The notes under the pieces were generated by a model, which had not been told where the DNA came from, made no database searches, and saw nothing but the letters and a program-made list of their open reading frames with translations. Made by a program: the position numbers and the translations under genes. Source: Xenorhabdus cabanillasii (lineage in GTDB: Bacteria; Pseudomonadota; Gammaproteobacteria; Enterobacterales; Enterobacteriaceae). Taken from it: DNA of 64,000 nt. Of this stretch, positions 48,939 to 59,389 are shown piece by piece; the stretch's first letter is position 1, and every line of letters starts with the position of its first letter. The DNA is taken from the NCBI RefSeq assembly GCF_003386665.1, contig NZ_QTUB01000001.1, positions 2,480,001 through 2,544,000 of the forward strand. Reading direction: 5' to 3'.

Positions 48939-51900
48939 ATGGAACATATTGCAATTGTTGGGGTCGGGTGTTTATTTCCCGGAGCAGATACCCCTGAAAA
49001 ATATTGGGATAATCTGTTACGCGAAAAGGATTGTTCCACACCTTTATCGGCTCTGGAATTGGGGGTTGATCCGGCCTGTTATTATTCTCCGGTTGCCGGT
49101 ACACCTGACACCATTAATTATGTCAATAATGGACACGTCCGTGATTTTCATTTTGATGGCAAAGGATATAACTTGCCGGAAGAAGAATTAAATACACTGG
49201 ATGATCTATTTAAATGGACAATCTATGCGGCAGATCAGGCATTAAACGACAGTGGCTATCGCCAGCATAAAAATGTATTGCAAAAAACGGGATTAATTCT
49301 CGGTAGTATCGGTATGCCGACTCATTCAACTAAGAAATTAATGAGCCCGTTCTATCACAAAATATTACAACCCTATATTCAAAAATTAATTGGACAACCG
49401 GATTTCCGATTTAATCATTTCTGGCCACAGGCTAATCATTCTGACCAGAATTTAATAACCGGCGGACACAATGCCACAATTGCTGCATTGGCACTTGGAC
49501 TGGCAGGTCCCCGTTATTGCCTTGATGCCGCATGTGCGTCGGCGCTGTATGCCATCAAACTGGGCGCTGATTATCTTCTCAGCCACAAGGCAGACATGAT
49601 GCTGGTTGGGTCAATTTGCCATGTGGACCATATCTATATCGATCACGGATTTAATATATTGCAGGTCTTCCCTGAAAAGGGAGAGTCTATTCCTTTTGAC
49701 AAAGCATCCAAAGGCGTAAAAGCCGGTGAGGGTGTTGGCATTGTTGCTATCAAGCGTTACGCCGATGCTGTCCGTGATAACGATAAAATCTATGGCATAG
49801 TTGAATCTATTGGCTTGTCCAACGATGCGGGTACTAAGCATTTGTTAGTACCCGATCAGCAAGGGCAGAACGTTGCATTGGAACGCGCCTACCGGAATAG
49901 TTCGCGGAATATCGATTACATTGAGTGTCATGCAACCGGCACTAATATCGGGGATCAAATCGAGCTATCGACTATCGAAACCTTTTTTGGTGAACATGAG
50001 CTTGATGGACAGGGAAAAATTCCATTAATTGGTGCTAATAAAGCTATCAATGGTCACATGCTCACTGCATCTGGTATGGGGAGTCTGCTGAAAGTCTTGT
50101 TAGCTATGCAGCATAATCTGATCCCTGCCACGCCACGGGTCAATCAACTGGTTTCAACGCCCAAAGGGAAGCTCAATATCGATCATATTGTACGGAAAAC
50201 CAGACCCTGGCCCGAAAGTCAGCGGCCTAAACGCGCGGGTATTAATGCCTTTGGTTTCGGTGGCGTTAACGGGCATATGGTCGTCAGTGAAGATACCCCT
50301 GAACGACGGGCCGCTTGTATACCATTCCAGTCAGAAAAAACGCAGAAAACTGATCCGCTGGCCATTGTCGGTATCGGCGTACATATGGCGAAAACTGAGG
50401 ATAATCAGACGCTGGATCAGGCATTACAACAAGGCATTCAGCACTTCTATCCACTGCCGAAAACCCGTTGGATTGGCATGGAGAAACGCTCTGATGTACT
50501 GGCAATGCGTGGAGTGAGTCAGCCACCTTTAGGCTCCTATATCGAAACATTTGAATTTGACTGTAAGAAATTCAAATTGCCACCGAATGTTGTCGGAGCA
50601 CATTTAAGTTGTCACCTGTTCCTGTTGCCTATCGCGGAACGTGCATTTCTTGATGCCGGTTATCAATTGGATGGCAGTAAGCGCAATATTGCGGTAATTG
50701 TGGCGGGAGGTATCGACTATAGCTGTCTGCGTTACCAGGTACGCAATGAAATTAGCTGGCAATTGAAACAGAGCCTGAGTAGTCACGGTATTCAATTGTC
50801 GGCAGAAGATACCCTTGCTTTGCAGGAGATCGTAAAGGATAGCCTGTTCCCGAAACCTTATCCCGAAGGTATTACCGGGGGAATTGGTAATATTGTGGCG
50901 AGCCGTCTGGCGGCACATTTGAAACTGAATGGTCCGGCATTTACGCTCTATGGTGAAGAAAACTCTCCGTTTAAGGCACTGGAACTGGCCCAGTTTATGC
51001 TGACCAGACAACATGTGGATGCGGTGATGGTTGCCTGTAGCAGTTTCGGCGGCACTCTGGAAAATGTGTTGTGGGATCACCAGTCTGAGCACGGAAATCA
51101 GGTAGTCGGGGATGGTGGCGGAGTGATTGTTCTCAAACGCGAACAGGATGCCATTAGTGACAATACACCGATTTATGCCGTGCTGGATGGGATTGGTACT
51201 TGTTATCTGCCTGATCACTCCCTTGATTTCACAGTAAATGAAGATGCCATTGTGGCAGCCGCGCAATCAAGCCTGACCGCAGCCGGTTGTAGCGCAGATC
51301 AGGTCGGTTATATTGAGTTGTATGCGGGCGGAAAATCCGGGGAGATTGCGACTGAATTGTCTGCGTTGGGGCGGGTTTATGGTGTGACAGACGGGCAACC
51401 AACGAAGGCTATCGGCACCCTGAAAGCCAATTACGGACATCTGTCTGCATCTGCTGGCCTGTTCGGCATTATAAAATCGGCCCTGCAACTGACACAGCGG
51501 TACTTGCCGGTATTGCCGGATTACCCCCATCGTCAGGAGTTGGCACATTATGCAGAGGGGAGATTCCACTTACCAGTACAAACTCAGGTGTGGCCAGCGC
51601 CAGTCAAAGCCCCTCGTCGTGCCGCAATCAGTCACCTGGGTATCGACCGCTCTTACAATCATGTGATTTTAAGTGAACCCCGGAACGGAAAACGTGCGCG
51701 TCCAACCAGGCTACCGGCGTCAGATCAGCCCGGACTGAAAGTGACGGTCTATGTTGCGAGAGAAAAAACAGTAGAGGAATTCATTCTCAACGCCCAGACT
51801 ATGGATCGTTTCGCAGCGCTGGCTGTGGCTGCCGTATCGTCAAACGAGCCGGACAAGGCAGAACTAAACAAGGCAGAAACAACTCAGAAAATGCCGCTGT

Positions 51901-53399
51901 CAATGGAAGTTAACCATTTCATCCGTAATGCCAATACTCAACTGCGTTATCTGCAATTGGAACAGACATTTTATCAATTGATAAAACAGCATTTGGCAGA
52001 AATGCCAGGCACACCGTCAATAAATTCGGAATCCATGACAGTTACCGATCCTGCTGTTACAAAGGTTATGCCGGAAAAATCAGAGATAACTTTGCCGGTA
52101 ATTTTTGACGAACAACAATTACTGGAATTAACCGACGGCAGCGTGGAGAAGATTCTGGGAGCTGCTTATGCGGAAGTGGACAGCTATCCGATACGTACCC
52201 GCATGCCATCGCCACCGTTTATGTTTGTTTCCCGTATTACCGCGCTTTCTGCTGTAAAAGACAAACTGGAACCCTGCTACATTGAGTGGGAGTACGATAT
52301 CCCTGAAGATGCATGGTATGTCGTGAATGGTCGTATTCCTTCCTTTGTCGCGCTGGAGTCATCTCATGCGATGATCGTGGCGTTTACAGTTATAGGCTGT
52401 GACATGATGTTCAAAGGACAGCTTTGCTACCGGGCAGTGGATTGCAGCACGACAATTTACAGCGAAATGCCAAAGGCAGGCGAAGTATTGCGCGGACGCG
52501 TCAATATTACCTCAGTCATACGGATAGGTGGCCGCTTTCTGGCGAACTATGAGTACTTCTGCTACGTGGGGGAACGTCTGGTATTCAGACTGGCAGCGAC
52601 TTCCGGTTTCTTCAGCCGTAAAGAAATTGAGCAAGCGGGGGAATTTGATACCAGAGCCTATCTTACCAGAGCCAAACCAGACGGAGCGGTAAAACCGTTC
52701 ACGCTGTTATCAAAAAACAGACAATCACAACATGAGCCGTCATATGCCGAATTCTTACATAAGGAATTGCTGCATTGTGGCCGGACAACATTCACCGAGC
52801 AGGACATCACCTACGTGATGAATGGTGATCTGACAGCCTGTTTCGGTTCCCAATATGGTCGTATCCATGGCGAAAACCTGTGTACACCTGATACCCGTAT
52901 GTTAAGCAGGATCCTCAGTGTTGACACAACAGGGGGAATGTTTGGTCTGGGGCAAATAGTGGGTGAGTTTGATATCGATCCAGAACACTGGGCATTTAAG
53001 GCGCATTTCAAAAATGATCCTGTTATGCCGGGAACCCTGCTGGTGGAAGGTTCGGAACAATTGATGAAATTCTACCTGTTCTATCTTGGGTTAAATTCCC
53101 TGCCTGATCTGGAAGTGCAGACGCTGACCGATCATACAACCAATGCCAAATTCCGTGGTGAAGTGCAATGTGAGCGGAATGTGCTGCAATACCGGCTGAC
53201 CTGTAAATCCATTGAAGCCCGCTATACGGACATAAACGACAAACTGGAATCTGTCACTCTGTTTTTCATTACAGAAACTTTATACCGCGGCAGTGTGGTC
53301 GGGATCAGTGACAACATGGGAGTACGGTATGTCCGTCGTCAGTCACAGCAAAAGACCGGAGCAGGTGTAGCAGAACGGGAACAGGATGCGACAAAATGA
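48939..53399 (+). CDS. fclD: FclD-like PUFA-synthase subunit (KS-CLF-DH)
   Basis: A 1486-residue PfaC-type protein. The first ketosynthase has its Cys near residue 198 (LDAACASALYAIK), ECHATGTNIGD and INGHMLTASGMG. The second ketosynthase-like domain (about residues 480-910) reads LYGEENSPFKALE at the nucleophile position and so lacks the Cys, as in a chain-length factor. It keeps ANYGHLSASAG. The C-terminal third holds hotdog dehydratase sequence: a probably inactive copy around VALESSHAMIVAF and one with FKAHFKNDPVMPGTLLVEG, the FabA-like catalytic motif. TTAAGGAG precedes the ATG. It overlaps fclE by four bases. The counterpart is FclD of the fabclavine cluster. Confidence 0.89.
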   Translation: MEHIAIVGVGCLFPGADTPEKYWDNLLREKDCSTPLSALELGVDPACYYSPVAGTPDTINYVNNGHVRDFHFDGKGYNLPEEELNTLDDLFKWTIYAADQALNDSGYRQHKNVLQKTGLILGSIGMPTHSTKKLMSPFYHKILQPYIQKLIGQPDFRFNHFWPQANHSDQNLITGGHNATIAALALGLAGPRYCLDAACASALYAIKLGADYLLSHKADMMLVGSICHVDHIYIDHGFNILQVFPEKGESIPFDKASKGVKAGEGVGIVAIKRYADAVRDNDKIYGIVESIGLSNDAGTKHLLVPDQQGQNVALERAYRNSSRNIDYIECHATGTNIGDQIELSTIETFFGEHELDGQGKIPLIGANKAINGHMLTASGMGSLLKVLLAMQHNLIPATPRVNQLVSTPKGKLNIDHIVRKTRPWPESQRPKRAGINAFGFGGVNGHMVVSEDTPERRAACIPFQSEKTQKTDPLAIVGIGVHMAKTEDNQTLDQALQQGIQHFYPLPKTRWIGMEKRSDVLAMRGVSQPPLGSYIETFEFDCKKFKLPPNVVGAHLSCHLFLLPIAERAFLDAGYQLDGSKRNIAVIVAGGIDYSCLRYQVRNEISWQLKQSLSSHGIQLSAEDTLALQEIVKDSLFPKPYPEGITGGIGNIVASRLAAHLKLNGPAFTLYGEENSPFKALELAQFMLTRQHVDAVMVACSSFGGTLENVLWDHQSEHGNQVVGDGGGVIVLKREQDAISDNTPIYAVLDGIGTCYLPDHSLDFTVNEDAIVAAAQSSLTAAGCSADQVGYIELYAGGKSGEIATELSALGRVYGVTDGQPTKAIGTLKANYGHLSASAGLFGIIKSALQLTQRYLPVLPDYPHRQELAHYAEGRFHLPVQTQVWPAPVKAPRRAAISHLGIDRSYNHVILSEPRNGKRARPTRLPASDQPGLKVTVYVAREKTVEEFILNAQTMDRFAALAVAAVSSNEPDKAELNKAETTQKMPLSMEVNHFIRNANTQLRYLQLEQTFYQLIKQHLAEMPGTPSINSESMTVTDPAVTKVMPEKSEITLPVIFDEQQLLELTDGSVEKILGAAYAEVDSYPIRTRMPSPPFMFVSRITALSAVKDKLEPCYIEWEYDIPEDAWYVVNGRIPSFVALESSHAMIVAFTVIGCDMMFKGQLCYRAVDCSTTIYSEMPKAGEVLRGRVNITSVIRIGGRFLANYEYFCYVGERLVFRLAATSGFFSRKEIEQAGEFDTRAYLTRAKPDGAVKPFTLLSKNRQSQHEPSYAEFLHKELLHCGRTTFTEQDITYVMNGDLTACFGSQYGRIHGENLCTPDTRMLSRILSVDTTGGMFGLGQIVGEFDIDPEHWAFKAHFKNDPVMPGTLLVEGSEQLMKFYLFYLGLNSLPDLEVQTLTDHTTNAKFRGEVQCERNVLQYRLTCKSIEARYTDINDKLESVTLFFITETLYRGSVVGISDNMGVRYVRRQSQQKTGAGVAEREQDATK

Positions 53400-56300
53400 A
53401 TCAGCATTTATCTGTCAATTTATCGGGTCACCAACCAAAAGCACATCTGTTGATGGAAAGTCTCTCCCGTTTGCAAGATTTGGCTGCCGAACTGCGGGTT
53501 GTAAAATCCGGCTTATCCGTTTCACTGTTACCAGCAGATGAGCCGGTGGCAGAACAGGCTTCTGTTCTGGGCAACCTGCCGGCAATAACGGCAGGCAGTT
53601 TAGGAGATGCCGGCTTCATGGCAGATTATGGTGTGGATTATGCCTATTATGCTGGTGCCATGGCTAACGGTATCCACTCGGAAGAGATGGTTATCGCATT
53701 AGGCAAACAGCGCATTCTGGGGATCTTTGGTTCCGGTGGCTTGCGTATTCAGCGGATTGCAGAAGCAATTGCACGTATCCGGCAGGCATTGCCGGAAGGG
53801 CCATTCGGCGTCAATTTGCTGCATAACCCCGGCAATCCTGAATGGGAAATGGCTTGTGTGCGTCTGTGTATAGAAAATCAGGTGCGAGTAGTTGAAGCAT
53901 CGGCTTATATCAATCTCAGTCCGGCGCTGGTCTATTACCGTGTCAGTGGTCTGGCCCAACAGTCTGATGGCACAATCCTGCGTCACCATCGCCTGATTGC
54001 CAAAGTTTCCCGCCGGGAAGTGGCACAGCACTTCCTGCGTCCGGCTCCCGAAAACATGCTGCAAAAATTACTGGCAGACGGGCTTATTACCCCGGAACAG
54101 GCAGAGCTGGCACGACAAGTTTCAATGGCAGATGACATCACCGTAGAAGGCGATTCCGGCGGGCATACCGATCAAGGTGTTCTGGCCTGTATTTTCCGTT
54201 CCGTTGTACAGCTACGGGATGAAATCGCAGATGAAACCCAAAACGGAGCCCATCATCACTGTCAGGTACGGATTGGCGCTGCGGGTGGTCTGGGAACACC
54301 TCATGCCATTCTGGCAGCTTTTGCACTGGGAGCCGCTTATGTTGTCACTGGTTCAATCAACCAGAGCTGTGTGGAAGCGGGAACATCTGATGCTGTGAAA
54401 AAAATGCTGGCACAAGCCCGGATCAATGATGTTGCCACTGCACCGTCAGCGGATATGTTTGAACTGGGTGCCAAAGTACAGGTGCTGAAACAAGGTAGTA
54501 TGTACGCTGTGCGGGCGCAGAAACTGTACAACCTATATAAACAATATGACAGTCTGGATGAGATACCTGAACAAGAAATTACCCTGCTGGAAAAACAGGT
54601 ATTTCATAAGCCACTGTCAGACATCTGGCAGGAAACTATCCATTATTTCCGTACCCTCAACCAGCCCGACACCATTACTAAAGCAGAAAAACAGCCGAAG
54701 AAAAAAATGGCGCTGGTCTTCCAGTGGTATCTCGGTCAATCGTCCCGTTGGGCGATTACCGGTGATTCTGTACGCAATATGGATTACCAAATCTGGTGTG
54801 GTGCGGCCATGGGGGCCATGAACGAATGGCTGAAAGGCACTCCATTTGAAGCGGTTGAAAACAGATATGTCAGTGACATCGCCAAGTTATTGATGAATGG
54901 GGCGGCCTGTCTGACCCGTATAGCATTACTCGAATTACTCAATGTTGTTGTACCTGAACAAGTGAAACGGCATGTGTTGCTTAATCACAAACTGTCTGAT
55001 CAAAAACAATCCGATCACGAACAACCCGACCAAAAATATGAGCAAGAATCAAAGGTGAGGAGTAAAGAATCTATGGATGCTTCAACAAAATTATGTCTGG
55101 ACAATTCAAAAGGCTTTTATAAAAAATGCTGGGATCTGATGCCCGGCGGATCACACTATAACTTTGGTGATCCTGAGCGTCCGTTGGTGATCCCGTTTAA
55201 TCGCGGGGAAAGATCCCGTGTGTGGGATCTGGATGGAAATGAACATCTGGATCTGTTCTGCAAATTTGGCGCATTACTGGTTGGGCATCACAATGAGGCT
55301 TACAACAGTTCGTTGATCGAATACATGAATAAAGTGACTTCCGTTGACACCTGTGATTTGGAAGTCGATGTTTGTGAAACGATGGTCAAACACATCCCTT
55401 GTGCTGAAATGGTCCGTTTTTGTCTGAGCGGAACAGAAGCGGTACAAAATGCGCTGCGTCTTGCCCGTGCTTTTACTGGCAAAAACCGTTTTATTCGTTT
55501 CCACGGTCACTATCATGGCAATGCTGACAACATTATGGGCTGGCGCAAGAAGCAGGATCTGACTTACCCGGTGCCAGAGCAGTTCAAAGGTGACTTGTTA
55601 GATACACTGGGACGCGATCCTAAAGTTATTACCGATCAGTCTTTCATGCTGCCGTGGAATGACATCGATATATTAACTGCCACGGTAGAGCGCTACCACA
55701 ATGAAATTGCCGCTGTTCTGATGGAGCCGCTTTGCATTAACGGCGGGGGTATTTTCCCTGTTGAAGGCTATCTGGAGAAAACCAAAGCACTGTGTGAGAA
55801 ATATAATATTGTGCTGATTTTCGACGAAATCATCACCGGTGTTCGTTTGGGGTTGGGAGGCGCACAGAAAATACTGGGTGTAACCCCTCATCTGGCAACT
55901 TTCGGTAAGGCATTGGGCGGCGGTGCTATGCCAATCTCCGCTATTGCCGGTCGCCGTGACATTATGAATCTGTACACCCGTGGGAAAGTTATCCACGCAG
56001 GGACGTTCAATGGTTATCCGCTTGGGCTGGCTGCTGTCCAGACAACGTTCAGGTTGATTGAGGAAGATCCCGGCTGTTATGAGCGTATGGGTGACGTTAT
56101 GCGCCAGATTTCCAATGTCTTTGTGAAAGCCGCAGAAGCTGTTGACCTGCCACTGGTTGTACAGGGAATGCCGACCGCCTTGGTTTATCACTCTCAGAAC
56201 ACTCCTGTCACCTCTTCTGAAGGTTACAGCGATAAGGTTAAATTCTGCGACATCATTATTCGTGAAATATCCAAACGCTATGGTATCCAGTTCTCTCCGT

Positions 56301-56431
56301 TGTCCCGCATGTACCCTAACCTGTTGATGTCACAGGATGATGTACGTTTCTTCGAGGAGCGGATCTTTGATGCAATGGAAAATGCCCGCAAAGTGATTGA
56401 TATCACATTTAAAGAAGGGTTGGCTGGATGA
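53396..56431 (+). CDS. fclE: FclE-like fusion of PfaD-type enoyl reductase and class III aminotransferase
   Basis: A 1011-residue two-domain enzyme. Residues about 1-510 form a PfaD-type, FMN-dependent enoyl reductase (NLPAITAGSLGDAGFMADYG, GVNLLHNPGNPEWE, RIGAAGGLGTPHAILAAFALGA). After a Gln/Asp/Lys-rich linker (about 525-560) a class III aminotransferase follows (MPGGSHYNFGD, RFHGHYHGNADNIMGW, FDEIITGVR), with the PLP Lys near residue 837 in ATFGKALGGGAMP. It is close to glutamate-1-semialdehyde aminomutase. The fusion fits a pathway in which chain extension alternates with amination to give a polyamine, as in fabclavines and zeamines. It starts inside the fclD end (ATGA overlap) and overlaps fclF in the same way. 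Confidence 0.9.
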   Translation: MNQHLSVNLSGHQPKAHLLMESLSRLQDLAAELRVVKSGLSVSLLPADEPVAEQASVLGNLPAITAGSLGDAGFMADYGVDYAYYAGAMANGIHSEEMVIALGKQRILGIFGSGGLRIQRIAEAIARIRQALPEGPFGVNLLHNPGNPEWEMACVRLCIENQVRVVEASAYINLSPALVYYRVSGLAQQSDGTILRHHRLIAKVSRREVAQHFLRPAPENMLQKLLADGLITPEQAELARQVSMADDITVEGDSGGHTDQGVLACIFRSVVQLRDEIADETQNGAHHHCQVRIGAAGGLGTPHAILAAFALGAAYVVTGSINQSCVEAGTSDAVKKMLAQARINDVATAPSADMFELGAKVQVLKQGSMYAVRAQKLYNLYKQYDSLDEIPEQEITLLEKQVFHKPLSDIWQETIHYFRTLNQPDTITKAEKQPKKKMALVFQWYLGQSSRWAITGDSVRNMDYQIWCGAAMGAMNEWLKGTPFEAVENRYVSDIAKLLMNGAACLTRIALLELLNVVVPEQVKRHVLLNHKLSDQKQSDHEQPDQKYEQESKVRSKESMDASTKLCLDNSKGFYKKCWDLMPGGSHYNFGDPERPLVIPFNRGERSRVWDLDGNEHLDLFCKFGALLVGHHNEAYNSSLIEYMNKVTSVDTCDLEVDVCETMVKHIPCAEMVRFCLSGTEAVQNALRLARAFTGKNRFIRFHGHYHGNADNIMGWRKKQDLTYPVPEQFKGDLLDTLGRDPKVITDQSFMLPWNDIDILTATVERYHNEIAAVLMEPLCINGGGIFPVEGYLEKTKALCEKYNIVLIFDEIITGVRLGLGGAQKILGVTPHLATFGKALGGGAMPISAIAGRRDIMNLYTRGKVIHAGTFNGYPLGLAAVQTTFRLIEEDPGCYERMGDVMRQISNVFVKAAEAVDLPLVVQGMPTALVYHSQNTPVTSSEGYSDKVKFCDIIIREISKRYGIQFSPLSRMYPNLLMSQDDVRFFEERIFDAMENARKVIDITFKEGLAG

Positions 56432-57195
56432 GTCGGCAAATTGCTGTTGTAACCGGTGCGGCAGGGGGATTCGGCACCACGATCACTAAGACACTGTTGG
56501 ATATTGGTTATCTGGTGGCTGCAACGGATATCAGCATACAAAAACTGGCGCTCCTGAAGGAGCGCCTCGGGCACCCTGAATCCCTGACAGTCTTTGAAAT
56601 GGATGTGACTGATATCGCCTCCGTCGAACAGGCGGAGCAACGGATTACGGAAACATTAGGTAAGACGATCACTGTTCTGGTGAACAATGCAGGCATTATC
56701 CACCGGGCTTTTTGCCTGTCGGGCAGAGGATTGCCGGAGGCCGCCAAAGTGATCGATGTCAATCTGGTCGGTGCTTTTAACTGTACAACGATTTTTGTCC
56801 GCCATATGGCGCAGCAGAAATATGGGCGCATCATCAATATCGCTTCCGTTGCTGGCATTTGGGGAGCGGCGGGAAGTGCTGCTTATGGCGCATCAAAAGC
56901 GGGATTAATTTCTGCTACAGAATCCTGGGGCCGTGAACTGGGACCGTTGAATATCAGTGTCACCGCTATTGCTCCGGGGATTTGTAAAACTGACATGCTG
57001 GAGCAGTTCGTCAGTTCTGGCCCGATGGAATCTGCGGCAGAAGATAAGATTGTACGTTCGATTGTGCCTGTCGGGCGTTGGGGAACGTCAGATGATGTGG
57101 CTGAAGTTGTGGGATTTTTGGCAAGTTGTAAAACCAATTATCTCAATACCGCAGTGATCGCACTGGATGGTGGAATGCGTGTTGGCACCATATAA
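56428..57195 (+). CDS. fclF: FclF-like short-chain dehydrogenase/reductase
   Basis: A 255-residue classical SDR similar to 3-oxoacyl-ACP reductases. The nucleotide-binding VVTGAAGGFGTTIT, the NNAG motif and the catalytic Ser-Tyr-Lys (INIASVAGIWG, AAYGASKAG) are present. It starts in the fclE stop (ATGA). In this setting it probably reduces a carrier-bound keto or imine intermediate; the substrate is inferred from context. Confidence 0.88.
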   Translation: MSRQIAVVTGAAGGFGTTITKTLLDIGYLVAATDISIQKLALLKERLGHPESLTVFEMDVTDIASVEQAEQRITETLGKTITVLVNNAGIIHRAFCLSGRGLPEAAKVIDVNLVGAFNCTTIFVRHMAQQKYGRIINIASVAGIWGAAGSAAYGASKAGLISATESWGRELGPLNISVTAIAPGICKTDMLEQFVSSGPMESAAEDKIVRSIVPVGRWGTSDDVAEVVGFLASCKTNYLNTAVIALDGGMRVGTI

Positions 57196-57306
57196 AAGCG
57201 TATTCCGATAGGTCTCAGGGGGCAGCCAGTAAAGCTGCTACCTGAAGATGACAGGTATGAAAAAACAGCAAGTAACACATTTAATCACTAGGTGCAGGGG
57301 ATAAAC

Positions 57307-58539
57307 ATGCTCAACCATACCAAAAAAGATACCAAAAACATCTTAATTACCGGCGCAACAGGTGTCATGGGGGGCAGGGTCTTACTTGAAATACTAACTA
57401 CAACTGATGCCAGTGTATATTGCCTGATAAGAGCTGAAAATAATTCACAGGCACTGGCGCGTTTGGAAGATTTTTTATTCACCTACGATCAGGAAAAACG
57501 GAGCCGAGACCAGCTTCACCGTATTATTCCTGTATTGGGTGATATTACGAAAACAGATCTTGGGCTGACAGCAGAGCTTTACTCAGCATTAACCGGCAAA
57601 ATTGACAGGGTGATCCATTGTGCGGCCTGGACCAGTCTGGTGGCATCTTATGGCCGGCTTGCGCCTGTTAATGTGTCGGGAACACAAAATATCATTGAAT
57701 TCTGCCTGCAGGGCAATATACCGCTGCTTTATACCTCCAGCTTTAGTGTGGTGGGAGAACATTTATATCATGACGGTTTCGTTCTGCATGAAACGGATCT
57801 TGATGTGGGGCAGAGATTTGATGACATGGATTATGAACGTACCAAATTTGAATCGGAACAGGCTGTCCATCGTGCGGGGGAAAAAGGCCTTAAGTGGGTG
57901 ATTGTACGTCCCGGCAATATTTGGGGTGATAGTACCGATGGCAGCTACCCATTGCGGCAAACTAAAGTCAAAGGCATTTATTATGAAATGATCAGGGCGT
58001 TGGTGGAGACGGGACTCACTTTCAATTCACAGGAAGATTTTGATATTTCTCCGGTGGATTATGTCGCGAAAGCATCATTGTATGCCATTTTAGATATCGA
58101 AAAATTTAATGGAAAAACCCTTCACCTGACGGCTCCCGATCCGATCACTTTCAACGATATTGTTTTCTTCCTGAGAGAATTCGGTTATCGCATTGAGACT
58201 GTTAACAACGATGACTACATGGAAGCGTTGGCACAAAATTGTATGTATCTCAACGGGAAACCTTACCGTTCAGTTTTTACTGACATATTGGCACTCGCTC
58301 ATAGCGGCATAGAAATGAATGAAAAAGCCAAATATGCCACAGAGATGACAATGGATTTACTCAGTGGCAGCGGCATTCACTGTCCACCATCAGATAAGAC
58401 ACTGCTTTTCCGTTACTTCAACTACTTGATTGGATCCGATTTCATTCCGCCTCCTCAACAGCAGGGAGAAAAGGGCGAAATCCGCAAAATGTCGGCACAG
58501 AGTGGTTATATGGAACACCTGTTTGATGCTGACCTGTAA
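57307..58539 (+). CDS. fclG: FclG-like thioester reductase
   Basis: A 410-residue extended SDR of the Lys2-type thioester reductase family. The N-terminal NILITGATGVMGGRVLLEIL binds NADPH. RVIHCAAWTS, YTSSFSVVGE and the catalytic YERTKFESEQ (YxxxK) follow, and IVRPGNIWGDS is typical. Such enzymes release a thioester-bound chain as aldehyde, which the aminotransferase of FclE could convert to an amine. The ATG at 57307 has AGGGG six bases upstream. A 111-base spacer separates it from fclF. Confidence 0.88.
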   Translation: MLNHTKKDTKNILITGATGVMGGRVLLEILTTTDASVYCLIRAENNSQALARLEDFLFTYDQEKRSRDQLHRIIPVLGDITKTDLGLTAELYSALTGKIDRVIHCAAWTSLVASYGRLAPVNVSGTQNIIEFCLQGNIPLLYTSSFSVVGEHLYHDGFVLHETDLDVGQRFDDMDYERTKFESEQAVHRAGEKGLKWVIVRPGNIWGDSTDGSYPLRQTKVKGIYYEMIRALVETGLTFNSQEDFDISPVDYVAKASLYAILDIEKFNGKTLHLTAPDPITFNDIVFFLREFGYRIETVNNDDYMEALAQNCMYLNGKPYRSVFTDILALAHSGIEMNEKAKYATEMTMDLLSGSGIHCPPSDKTLLFRYFNYLIGSDFIPPPQQQGEKGEIRKMSAQSGYMEHLFDADL

Positions 58540-58591
58540 TGAATGTTGATAAAAAATAAATAACAAAACATATATTGAAACGGAGTTTGCA

Positions 58592-59389
58592 ATGATTGCT
58601 CAGAATCTTAAAGTCACGATGATTCAAACCGATTTGGTTTGGGAAAATGCAACAAAAAACCGTGAATATATCGAACGCCACATCGCGCAATTAACTGATA
58701 GTGATCTGATCATTTTGCCGGAGATGTTCACTACAGGGTTCAGTATGAAGCCACAAGCTATTGCTGAAACGATGGATGGCCCCAGTATTCAGTGGATGAA
58801 AAAGCAGGCGGCCGCGAAGGGGTGTACGATTGTCGGCAGCATGATTATCACTGAAAACCAGCATTTCTATAACCGTCTGTTGTGGGTCAATGCAGACGGC
58901 TCCATTGCCCACTATGACAAAAAACACCTCTTCTCTTTCGCCCAGGAAGATCATGAATACACAGCAGGTAATGCCCCGCTGATAGTGGACTTCAAAGGCT
59001 GGAAGATCGCCACTTTTATCTGTTATGACCTGCGTTTCCCGATTTGGTCACGCAATATCAATGGCCACTACGATGCAGCGCTTTATATCGCCAGCTGGCC
59101 TGCCAAACGCTCCCTGCACTGGTGCACTCTGTTGCAGGCACGTGCAATTGAAAACCAGAGCTATGTCATCGGGGTCAATCGTGTGGGGCAGGATGGTAAT
59201 CAGCTCGACTATGCCGGTGATACCATGTTGATCGATCCGTTGGGTGAAATCTTACTGCACGAGCGGGATAACGAGGCAGTAAACACCATGACCATCTCTC
59301 TTGCTCATGTACGGGATGTCAGAGAACGCTTTCCTTTCCTGAAAGATGCAGATCCTTTTGTTTTAAAAGAGAGCATTTTGAGAGAGTAA
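58592..59389 (+). CDS. fclH: FclH-like nitrilase-superfamily amidohydrolase
   Basis: A 265-residue carbon-nitrogen hydrolase with a complete Glu-Lys-Cys triad: E44 in ILPEMFTTGFS, K111 in HYDKKHLFSF and C144 in ATFICYDLRFP. The closest household relative is the omega-amidase YafV. The gene lies between the thioester reductase and the NRPS. Its step in the pathway cannot be read from sequence; removing or adding an amide or nitrile nitrogen is plausible. AACGGAG precedes the ATG. Confidence 0.87.
   Translation: MIAQNLKVTMIQTDLVWENATKNREYIERHIAQLTDSDLIILPEMFTTGFSMKPQAIAETMDGPSIQWMKKQAAAKGCTIVGSMIITENQHFYNRLLWVNADGSIAHYDKKHLFSFAQEDHEYTAGNAPLIVDFKGWKIATFICYDLRFPIWSRNINGHYDAALYIASWPAKRSLHWCTLLQARAIENQSYVIGVNRVGQDGNQLDYAGDTMLIDPLGEILLHERDNEAVNTMTISLAHVRDVRERFPFLKDADPFVLKESILRE

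Noticed and set aside
50604..51266. A 220-codon antisense frame in fclD
   Set aside because: It is the reverse of the chain-length-factor domain. The composition is typical of a shadow frame, with no recognisable motif.
42682..53399. Genuine omega-3 PUFA synthase (EPA/DHA)
   Set aside because: There is only one ACP, and the aminotransferase fusion, thioester reductase and NRPS next door point to polyamine-peptide biosynthesis.
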